Below, piece by piece: positions 31,931 to 38,947 of a stretch of DNA of 38,947 bases. The number at the start of each line of letters is the position of its first letter. Positions within the stretch are counted from its first letter, which is position 1. The DNA comes from Spirosoma fluviale (lineage in GTDB: Bacteria; Bacteroidota; Bacteroidia; Cytophagales; Cyclobacteriaceae), in contig CAMDLI010000011.1 in NCBI GenBank assembly GCA_945901615.1, positions 1 to 38,947 on the forward strand. Reading direction: 5' to 3'. The notes under the pieces are model-generated. The model was not told the DNA's origin. It saw nothing but the letters and a program-made list of their open reading frames with translations, and did no database searches. The position numbers and the translations under genes are program-made.

Positions 31931-32913
31931 GGCTTAAACTGACTACCTGCATCCACCAACACATTGCCAGAATCTGTAGCCAGGGCATAATTGAATCCAG
32001 GATGTACGGCAAAAGCACCTACTTCTCCTTCTTTGCTGATTGCAAGAAAACCTGCTTGGATGTCTTTGATGTTTTTGTTTTTGGCCACCAACCTGCGTAC
32101 GGCTTCTTCGCAGGCTTCTTGTGGACTTCTCCCTTGACGCATGAGTTCTACAATCAAAAAGCTGCCGCAAATCCGGATGATTGACTCTCCCAAACCAGTA
32201 GCTGTGGCGGCTCCAACTTCGTCGTCTACGAATAGACCTGCTCCAATAATAGGGCTATCTCCTACCCTGCCATGCATTTTGTAGGCCAGCCCACTCGTGG
32301 TGCAGCTACCTGCCAATTTCCCAGAAGCATCAAGGCCTATCATGCCGATGGTATCGTGATTTTCAATATTTATGATGGGCTTGTATTGGCTGGTTACCTT
32401 CCACTTATCGTATTCTTTTTGGGCGTTCGGACTCAATTTTTCTTTTTCCATCGGGAACCCCTGAGCAATCGCAAACTGTCTTGCTCCTTCGCCTACTAGC
32501 ATCACGTGTGGGGTTTTTTCCATAACTGCGCGAGCCAAGGAGATGGGATGCTTTACCTGTCTGACAAAGGCCACGGTACCGCAGGAGCCATCTCCGCACA
32601 TGATGGAAGCGTCCAAGGTGGTGATCCCTTCCCGATCGGGCAGTCCTTGGAGTCCTACAGAAAGGTTTTCCATATCCAACTCGGTGTTCCGAACCCCCGC
32701 CTCCACTGCATCCAGGATACTGCCCGTTTGCTTCAATTTGGCCCAGGCATCCGCATTGGCAGGGATCCCATGATTCCAAGTAGAAAGGATAAGTGGCTTC
32801 GTTCCACTGGATTTTTTCGATGGAGAGGCGTGGCTTTCTAGCGCAGCCATCCCAGGGAGTAGTAGTGCTGATCCAAGCAAGGATTGCTTGATAAACTTTC
32901 TTCTTTGCGACAT
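31927..32913 (-). CDS. Exported glycosylasparaginase-type Ntn hydrolase
   Basis: This enzyme belongs to the N4-(beta-N-acetylglucosaminyl)-L-asparaginase / isoaspartyl peptidase family, which cleaves itself to expose a threonine nucleophile. The nucleophile is T188 in ENHDTIGMIGLD, followed by GSCTTSGLAYKMHGRVGDSP. The N terminus MSQRRKFIKQSLLGSALLLP is a twin-arginine (Tat) signal, so it is secreted folded. The ATG at 32913 gives 328 residues; the longer frame to 32949 would put extra residues before the signal and is rejected. Family members remove asparagine from glycoasparagines. It starts the operon with cutC and the VCBS lipoprotein. Substrate preference is not certain. Confidence 0.92.
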   Translation of the reverse strand: MSQRRKFIKQSLLGSALLLPGMAALESHASPSKKSSGTKPLILSTWNHGIPANADAWAKLKQTGSILDAVEAGVRNTELDMENLSVGLQGLPDREGITTLDASIMCGDGSCGTVAFVRQVKHPISLARAVMEKTPHVMLVGEGARQFAIAQGFPMEKEKLSPNAQKEYDKWKVTSQYKPIINIENHDTIGMIGLDASGKLAGSCTTSGLAYKMHGRVGDSPIIGAGLFVDDEVGAATATGLGESIIRICGSFLIVELMRQGRSPQEACEEAVRRLVAKNKNIKDIQAGFLAISKEGEVGAFAVHPGFNYALATDSGNVLVDAGSQFKP

Positions 32914-32998
32914 GGATTGTACTTTAGAATCTGGAAGACAAATTATCACTTTTGATCCGAATTATCCTTTCCTTTCCTCCAAATCTGAAAACAAATAC

Positions 32999-33760
32999 AT
33001 GAGACCCTATATTTTAAAAGAAGCCAGCTGGAAAACGCTCAAAACCTATCGCTATGACTTAGCGGTATTGCCCTGGGGCGCCACCGAAGCACACAATTAC
33101 CACTTACCCTACGGTACAGATGTCTATGAGGCCGATGCTATAGCCGAAGAGGGTGCTCGGAAGGCTTGGGAGAAAGGCTCTAAAGTCGTGGTACTTCCTA
33201 CAGTTCCCTTTGGGGTAAATACAGGACAGGCAGACATCTACCTAGATCTTAACCTCAATCCCAGTACCCAGCTACTGATCCTTCAAGATTTAATTGTCGT
33301 TTTGCAGCGTCAGGGATTGAAAAAATTACTGATTCTAAACAGCCATGGAGGGAATAACTTTCAGCCCATGCTCCGGGAATTGGGACTCAAGTTTCCAGAC
33401 ATGCTGCTCTTCACTTGCAACTGGTTTCAGGCGTTGGACAAAAGCCAGTACTTTGAAGAAGGCGGTGACCATGCGGACGAAATGGAAACATCCTTGATTC
33501 AATACCTGCATCCAGAATTAGTAGCTCCCTTAGCTGAGGCTGGAGATGGAGCTGAGAAAAAATCCGTTATCCGAGGCATTCGTGAAAAATGGGCCTGGGC
33601 AGAGCGCAAGTGGTCTGAAGTATCCGAGGATACGGGCATCGGTAATCCAAAAAAAGCGTCTCCTGAAAAAGGGAGGTATTATTTTGAAGATGTGACAAAC
33701 AAGATCTCAGACCTGATCGGCGACATTTGCCAGGCTAAGGCGGGAGAATTGTACCGTTAA
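32999..33760 (+). CDS. Creatininase-family amidohydrolase
   Basis: The 253 residues (from ATG 32999) form a creatininase/FAPy-deformylase fold that uses zinc to open cyclic or linear amides. Motifs are PWGATEAHNYHLPYGTD, with metal ligands E30, H32 and D41, LILNSHGGNNF with a histidine near residue 118, and GDHADEMETS with a glutamate. An upstream ATG at 32888 would add 37 unconserved residues overlapping the divergent gene and is rejected. The substrate is unknown; most members of the family are not creatininases. Its 5' end diverges from the asparaginase gene with 85 bases between, and its stop codon abuts the stop codon of the next minus-strand gene. Confidence 0.9.
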   Translation: MRPYILKEASWKTLKTYRYDLAVLPWGATEAHNYHLPYGTDVYEADAIAEEGARKAWEKGSKVVVLPTVPFGVNTGQADIYLDLNLNPSTQLLILQDLIVVLQRQGLKKLLILNSHGGNNFQPMLRELGLKFPDMLLFTCNWFQALDKSQYFEEGGDHADEMETSLIQYLHPELVAPLAEAGDGAEKKSVIRGIREKWAWAERKWSEVSEDTGIGNPKKASPEKGRYYFEDVTNKISDLIGDICQAKAGELYR

Positions 33761-36700
33761 TTACTTGGGTAAAGGAAGTGCACTTGCCTCTCCTTTGTAG
33801 TTGATTTTCGTGGCTGATTTTAGTCCTAGAGGAAGGTGAAGGGTACGGCTGGATTGCGAACCAAAGCCCGCACCATAGCTCGTATCGATTCGCTGCTTTT
33901 TGCCGTTGGCTAGCACCAACTCCACTGCCATCGCATCAGCTGGAACTTGCAAGACCCTAGTTTCCTGCTGCTTTACCGAAAAGGCTAGGAGCTTGGACCT
34001 GTTTTGAGAAGCAACATAGAGGGCTTCACCACCACTCTTCGCAAGTTTGACCAAGGACTTGGCATCACCAGGAACTGCAAAGCCACTTTCCCTAGCAGAA
34101 ACGGGGACAAAGCCACCTTTGCCATCTCCAAGAAACACCCAGCCCAGCGCTGCGTCTAGCCTACCGATAAACACCTCGTTACCATAGTCATTTCCAACCA
34201 TCACGAGGTCTGTGTACCCATCGCCATTGATATCTTCAGCCACGATTCCATTCATAGGGGCAATTTGAGCTTGCCATGGAAGCTCATACATGGTGAATTT
34301 TCCATTGCCTAAGTTCTCTACCCAAACAGAGCGGTCGCTATTTCCGATCAATCTCTTCGCATCCTTCTTCTCCTCTTCGGTAAAGAAGGTCTGTTCCGTA
34401 CTCAAGGCAAAGTGCTTGTAGCGATCAAATTTTCGTCTAAACATAGGGCTTTGACCCATCAAATCGTCCCAGAAATGGGTAGGAAAGGCTTGGTAGCCTC
34501 CACCAATTTTATCTTTGTAGAATGCAAAAGCCACCGGATCCACCGAGCCATTGGCATCAAAATCCTTGGCATAGAGGGTGTATGGTCGGTCGGCAGAGGG
34601 AGAAAAAGCATTGTTGCCTCCCATGTTGCCAACCACCCAGTCGGTATCTCCATCCTGATCCAGGTCAGCACTTACGATGGAATTCCACCAGCCGCTAGAA
34701 GCTTCCAAGCCAGTAGCCTTGGCTAATTCAAAGCGCTTCCCTGTGTTTAAGAAAAGCGTAATCGGCATCAGTTCTCCTACCACAACCAAATCTACTTTTC
34801 CATCACGATTCACATCTGACCAAAGGGCATCGGTAAGCATCCCTAGATTCTCCAATTCAGGAATCCAAGTTTTGGTCACATCGGTCAACTTCCCTTTTTC
34901 ATTTTTCAAAAGAAATGACTTCTCAGGAAGCGGATATTGCCCAATGGGAGCCCTTCCTCCTACAAATACATCTACGAACCCATCTCCATCGAAGTCTGCC
35001 CCACGTACCACCGATCCATTTCCTATGGCAATGGAGGAACTCGGATCCAACTTAAAGTTGCCTTTTCCATCGTTGACATATACCCGATCCTGGTATTCCG
35101 GAGCCCCAGGTACAAATTCAGCACTCCCGGACAGCAAATACAAATCCAAGTCTGCATCGTTATCCAAATCTACTAGGAGCACTCCCGTTACTTCTTGGGT
35201 AATGCTTTCTCCAGTAGGAAGCAGTGCTTTTTGAGTAAAGGTTCCATCTTGGTTTTGGCTGTACCAAAGCGGTGAAAATCCAGACGAAGAACCTACTACC
35301 AGATCTTCTCTCCCATCTCCATTGAGGTCCCCAACTGCGAGGGCTGGACCAAACTGCGAAAGCTTGTGTGGGAGCGTACGTTGTAAGTTGTAATCGATTT
35401 TATCTTGTTCTTGGTGGATGTAATCCATTCCTAGAGCGATAGAAACTTCCTCAAAAAGTTGATTTCCTGGAGCTAATTCTTCCACTGCAACTGACTTGGT
35501 TCCAGGTCTAGCGCTGCTATAGGCCAAGGAGAGTACTTGGTTGACTGGTACTTGTTTCATGATATGAACTTTACCATCCGGCCACTTCACGGTAAGTTCC
35601 TCCACCACTGTTGCTGAATCCAAGCCAAAATGGACAATGGGCTCCGTGGAAGACATGTATCCTCTAACCACCTGCAATTCTTGGAAAGCCATCTTCCCTT
35701 TACCCCACTTTGCCCAGACTTTTGCTCCCAAACCCTGCGGGTTATTTTTAGGACCTTCAAGTTTAATTCTGAGGTAGCTAGGTGCCTTTTTTTGTTGATT
35801 CAGCTTGTTTTCAAACACAAAAGCAGGGTCATTGATGTTGTTGACCACGTAATCCAAGTCTCCATCCAAGTCTAGATCCAAAATTACCGCCCCATTCGAA
35901 AAGGAAGGTTGACTCAATCCCCAAGCTTGGCCCACATCTTCAAAAGCAAGGTTACCTTTGTGCTTGTATGCATAGTTTGGAATTTTTACGATGGGGATGG
36001 AATCCAACAATTGCCGTGTAGAGGCAATACTACCTACATCGGCTCGATAATTGGCAAAATCTTTATCGGTAATGTCTCTTGGAAATCCATTGGTGATCAG
36101 AAGGTCTCGATTGCCATCGTTGTCCATATCGGCAAACAAGGGTGCCCAGCTCCAGTCCGTTTGGTACACTCCTGCTAGCATTCCCACCTCACTGAATGGA
36201 AGACCTGGACCATTGTTGAGGTGCAGCATGTTGCGTACGTACTGGTATTCGTAGCCAAACTCCTCGTTGTTGAGGTAGGTCTGGTAGACGTTTTTGCCAA
36301 TGGTGGTTTTTTTGCGGTAGCTATCCTCGCCAAGCATGTCGATGGTGATCAGATCAGGAAGGCCATCGTTATTTACATCAGCCATATCGGAGCCCATGGA
36401 AAATTGACTCTGGTGCCGCAACAAATCCTTGGTTTGATTCGTGAAGGTGCCGTTTTGGTTGTTGATGTAAAGAATGTCGTTGGTGATGTAATCGTTGCTC
36501 ACGTGGATATCTGGCCAACCGTCGTTGTTGACATCTCCAATGGCCAAACCTAACCCAAAGCCTTCGTAGGTAATTCCCGCTTCAATAGTCACGTTGGTAA
36601 AGGTCCCGTCACCGTTATTTCGGTAAAAAGAATCGTTGTTGATGGCAGAGCCATCGGTGACCTTAGCCCTGAAGTTGGTGGGCTTAGCTGCCAATTGCTC

Positions 36701-37282
36701 GTTGTTGAGGACATACAAGTCCAAGTCGCCGTCCAAGTCATAATCGAGGAAGGCGGCCCCCATGGAATTGCCTGAGTCAGCAATACCGTACTGGCTAGCC
36801 ATTTCCTTAAAACTTATTTTACCTTTCGCATCTTTGCCCTGGTTGACGAAAAGCAAGTTGTTCCGCTCTCCAGGACCTTTTTTCATGGCAGTGGCCACAT
36901 AGATATCGGGCCAACCGTCTTGGTTGATGTCTACGATAACAGATCCCGTACACCACTTGTCTGCTGCAAGAATCCCTGCCTCCTCGGAGACATCAGTGAA
37001 TGAAAATTCGCCCTGATTCAGGTAAAGTCGGTTGGCAACTTGATTGCCTGTAAAAAAAAGATCTGGAAGGCCGTTCTTATCAAAATCAGCAGTAGCCACC
37101 CCCCCACCATTGAAGATGTATTCGTCGGTGAGGATATTGAAACTGTCTGATTCTACGATCTCATTGGTAAACAAAATCCCCGTCTCATCCGAAGATTTGA
37201 GTTCAAAAAGGGTTTTTTCCTGTTGGCATGACACTAAATGTCCTCCAAGTACTACAGCTAGAAGAAGGGATGGAATTCTCAT
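33761..37282 (-). CDS. Large VCBS/FG-GAP and ASPIC/UnbV lipoprotein
   Basis: The 1173 residues begin with a lipoprotein signal ending at C19 (LVSC). FG-GAP/VCBS repeats cover about residues 55-480, with loops such as DFDKNGLPD, DYDLDGDLD, DVNNDGWPD and DMDNDGNRD. An ASPIC/UnbV domain lies at about 503-588. A second set of repeats follows from about 640 to 1080 (DLNGDGRED, DFDGDGFVD, DVNRDGKVD, DLDQDGDTD, DINGDGYTD). The layout is two propellers joined by UnbV. It is probably on the cell surface. SusD lies upstream on the same strand beyond a terminator, a frequent pairing in this phylum. A role in binding or processing of a SusCD substrate is inferred. Confidence 0.9.
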   Translation of the reverse strand: MRIPSLLLAVVLGGHLVSCQQEKTLFELKSSDETGILFTNEIVESDSFNILTDEYIFNGGGVATADFDKNGLPDLFFTGNQVANRLYLNQGEFSFTDVSEEAGILAADKWCTGSVIVDINQDGWPDIYVATAMKKGPGERNNLLFVNQGKDAKGKISFKEMASQYGIADSGNSMGAAFLDYDLDGDLDLYVLNNEQLAAKPTNFRAKVTDGSAINNDSFYRNNGDGTFTNVTIEAGITYEGFGLGLAIGDVNNDGWPDIHVSNDYITNDILYINNQNGTFTNQTKDLLRHQSQFSMGSDMADVNNDGLPDLITIDMLGEDSYRKKTTIGKNVYQTYLNNEEFGYEYQYVRNMLHLNNGPGLPFSEVGMLAGVYQTDWSWAPLFADMDNDGNRDLLITNGFPRDITDKDFANYRADVGSIASTRQLLDSIPIVKIPNYAYKHKGNLAFEDVGQAWGLSQPSFSNGAVILDLDLDGDLDYVVNNINDPAFVFENKLNQQKKAPSYLRIKLEGPKNNPQGLGAKVWAKWGKGKMAFQELQVVRGYMSSTEPIVHFGLDSATVVEELTVKWPDGKVHIMKQVPVNQVLSLAYSSARPGTKSVAVEELAPGNQLFEEVSIALGMDYIHQEQDKIDYNLQRTLPHKLSQFGPALAVGDLNGDGREDLVVGSSSGFSPLWYSQNQDGTFTQKALLPTGESITQEVTGVLLVDLDNDADLDLYLLSGSAEFVPGAPEYQDRVYVNDGKGNFKLDPSSSIAIGNGSVVRGADFDGDGFVDVFVGGRAPIGQYPLPEKSFLLKNEKGKLTDVTKTWIPELENLGMLTDALWSDVNRDGKVDLVVVGELMPITLFLNTGKRFELAKATGLEASSGWWNSIVSADLDQDGDTDWVVGNMGGNNAFSPSADRPYTLYAKDFDANGSVDPVAFAFYKDKIGGGYQAFPTHFWDDLMGQSPMFRRKFDRYKHFALSTEQTFFTEEEKKDAKRLIGNSDRSVWVENLGNGKFTMYELPWQAQIAPMNGIVAEDINGDGYTDLVMVGNDYGNEVFIGRLDAALGWVFLGDGKGGFVPVSARESGFAVPGDAKSLVKLAKSGGEALYVASQNRSKLLAFSVKQQETRVLQVPADAMAVELVLANGKKQRIDTSYGAGFGSQSSRTLHLPLGLKSATKINYKGEASALPLPK

Positions 37283-37353
37283 TAAGAAAAGGGGGAATTA
37301 GAAGTAGAAAATTACATTTTCCCAACTGGAAAAAAAAGTGTTGGGTAGCAAAC

Positions 37354-37384
37354 AAAAAAAAGAGAAGGCCTTTCGACCTTCTCT
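37354..37384 (-). terminator. Terminator after susD (minus strand)
   Basis: AGAGAAGG (37361-37368) pairs with CCTTCTCT (37377-37384) around an eight-base loop. Read on the minus strand it is followed by a run of T, 25 bases after the SusD stop codon. The downstream VCBS gene therefore probably has its own promoter or depends on read-through. Confidence 0.88.
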
Positions 37385-37408
37385 TTGTACTCGTATTGTA
37401 TTGCCGGA

Positions 37409-38947
37409 TTAGAATCCTGGGTTTTGCACCAAGATATCCTTTCCTACAAGGTCAATTTGATCTTGAGGGATTGGAACCCACTTGAACTTATCGGAGTACT
37501 TAGATCCACCTAGGGCAGAAGCAAGTTTAGCTCCATCGTAAGCAAAGTAGAAATCCAATTCAGCCTGGGCAGTGCCCCAACGCTGAAGATCATAGAAACG
37601 GTGACCTTCCATACCCAACTCAAGAAGACGCTCGTGACGTACAGCTAGTCTAGCAGTATCTTTGCTTGTCCAAGCAGCAGTATAGGTGCTGATCTTGTAG
37701 TTCGCAGCAGGAGTACCATTGCTTCTCTTAATTTCAGAATTGATTGCTCTAGTACGAACACGGTTCACATACTCACGTGCTTTTTCCAAGCTACCAACTT
37801 CGATTTCAGCTTCAGCAGCTAGCAAAAGCACGTCTGCAAAGCGGATAATCATAAAGTTGATGCCGGTATAACCAGGAGTCCATGAAGAGTTATCCTGGAA
37901 AGTTCCTTGCTCAGACTTCGCATATACATACTTCTTAGGAGAGTAAGGACCTGCGTTTGGCTGGTTACGGATCCAAGCTTGACCTGGGTGATCCATCCAA
38001 TCCAAATAAGGGATACCTCTACGACCTACAGTATGATCCAAACGAGGGTCAAGTTCGCCAGCATCTGGAGTGAAGGCTGCGCCAGAAGCTACATCCATAT
38101 CGTTCTTCACTTGGTTTGCACCGGTGTTGTACGACTTATCCAAAAGTGGAAGACCATCCTTAGTTCTAAATGCATTCACGAAGGTGAAGCTTGGCTGGAA
38201 GAATCCGCAGCAGTTACCTGGACCAGCAGGTCCGGTGTTGTAAGGGAAGTTCAAGTCAAACTCAGGGTTGGCGTTGTTTACAGAGCCAGTACCTGCTGCA
38301 GACTGATAAGCCCAGATAGACTCTTGGTGGTTATCGTTCTTGCCACGGAACATGTCATCGTAGTAAGGTACCAAACCGTACTTCAATCCATTTGAAGTCA
38401 CACCATTGGCAATTACGTCATCAAATAACGCTTTTGCTTTGGTGTACTCCTTGGTGTACATGTAAACCTTAGCCAAGTAAGTTTTCGCTGCCCATACGTT
38501 TACTCGACCTACTTGAGGCTGAGTAGCAGGAAGCTTAGAGATCGCAAATTCCAAATCCGCGATGATAAACGGCCAAAGCGGTTTGTCATTCTTCACTTTT
38601 TCTAGACCAGAACCGTAATCAACAGATTCGTCCACATAGGGAACCTTGTCGTAATCACGAGTAAGCTCAAAATAGAAGTGCGCTCTCAAGAATCTTGCTT
38701 GAGCAGAAAGACGAGCCTGATCGGCAGCCGTCACAGTTGTACCAGCTTTGGTCAACAGTCTCAATACGTTATTTGCACGTGCAATACCTTCGTACGCTAC
38801 GTTGTACTTCGCTCCGATATCTCCACCTGCAGCGTTGTTTTCAAAACGCTGAATTGGGTTGATCGTTGTAAAGTCACCTGGGTCAGTACCTTTGTTGGCC
38901 TCTCCCCCTCTAATACTACCCCACACCCAGTTGGATGGAGATCCTAA
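37409..38947 (-). CDS. SusD/RagB outer-membrane nutrient-binding protein (5' end cut by window)
   Basis: SusD/RagB lipoproteins sit over a SusC/RagA TonB-dependent channel and capture substrates. The frame is open to the right edge, so the true start and the lipoprotein signal lie outside; the 512 or so residues visible are the middle and C-terminal part. Typical segments are NWVWGSIRGGEANKG, AQARFLRAHFYFELTRDY, VNVWAAKTYLAKVYMYTKEY, FADVLLLAAEAEIEVG, RHERLLELGMEGHRFYDLQR and a C-terminal WVPIPQDQIDL. A Cys pair (GNCCGFF) lies mid-protein. A susC partner is expected to the right of the window. The ligand cannot be told from the sequence. Confidence 0.95.
   Translation of the reverse strand, partial: LGSPSNWVWGSIRGGEANKGTDPGDFTTINPIQRFENNAAGGDIGAKYNVAYEGIARANNVLRLLTKAGTTVTAADQARLSAQARFLRAHFYFELTRDYDKVPYVDESVDYGSGLEKVKNDKPLWPFIIADLEFAISKLPATQPQVGRVNVWAAKTYLAKVYMYTKEYTKAKALFDDVIANGVTSNGLKYGLVPYYDDMFRGKNDNHQESIWAYQSAAGTGSVNNANPEFDLNFPYNTGPAGPGNCCGFFQPSFTFVNAFRTKDGLPLLDKSYNTGANQVKNDMDVASGAAFTPDAGELDPRLDHTVGRRGIPYLDWMDHPGQAWIRNQPNAGPYSPKKYVYAKSEQGTFQDNSSWTPGYTGINFMIIRFADVLLLAAEAEIEVGSLEKAREYVNRVRTRAINSEIKRSNGTPAANYKISTYTAAWTSKDTARLAVRHERLLELGMEGHRFYDLQRWGTAQAELDFYFAYDGAKLASALGGSKYSDKFKWVPIPQDQIDLVGKDILVQNPGF

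Noticed and set aside
1-38947. Mobile element, prophage, CRISPR array or defence system
   Set aside because: No transposase, integrase, phage structural gene, cas gene or regularly spaced long repeat was seen; most gene orders are housekeeping.

Overview
The window looks like chromosomal DNA of a Bacteroidota bacterium of the Cytophagales type, close to Algoriphagus or Cyclobacterium. This is inferred from gene content and order, not from a marker search. Supporting signs are: SusD/RagB, ASPIC/UnbV-VCBS and M14/M28 exported enzymes; the parA-parB-DUF5683-dapB-lepB order; and several promoters that fit the Bacteroidota pattern TTG, 19-20 bases, TAnnTTTG (clearest before the SRP RNA, tRNA-Gln and rpsF). 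I see no prophage, insertion sequence or CRISPR array.

Layout. 1-2557: four phased TATTTCT heptamers and an AT-rich palindrome lie ahead of dinB (DNA polymerase IV), then a GNAT acetyltransferase and a pentapeptide-repeat protein. 2571-4205 (minus): an M28 lipoprotein peptidase. 4298-4422: the SRP RNA gene with its own promoter. 4547-6159: a transaldolase-like gene, a 67-residue protein and an FtsE-type ATPase. 6227-8846 (minus): an operon of a Sua5-like remnant, CCA-adding enzyme and an exported TPR protein. 9015-9419 (minus): a small putative DNA-binding protein, followed by a 775-base AT-rich region without genes.

10195-18044 is a housekeeping block: pyrG, yidC, a possible structured RNA, parA, parB, DUF5683, dapB, lepB. 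Then come ung (minus), apaG, a methyltransferase-like gene, a membrane-anchored coiled-coil protein and the rpsF-rpsR-rplI operon. Next are an 84-residue protein (minus), tRNA-Gln(TTG), a large M14 zinc peptidase (minus), prs-rplY, pth, and metZ behind a SAM riboswitch.

29644-38947 is an accessory block. A Tat-exported glycosylasparaginase-like hydrolase, cutC and a heme-c/VCBS lipoprotein form a minus-strand operon. A creatininase-family hydrolase diverges from it. A 1173-residue VCBS-UnbV lipoprotein and a SusD/RagB protein cut by the window edge follow. This may be a peripheral nutrient uptake and processing locus; the substrate is unknown.

The points most worth a second look are the structured sequence after yidC (13683-13833), the Sua5-like remnant that lacks the catalytic front, the 67-residue partner of FtsE, the heptamer array at the left edge, and the asparaginase/CutC/creatininase/VCBS/SusD neighbourhood.
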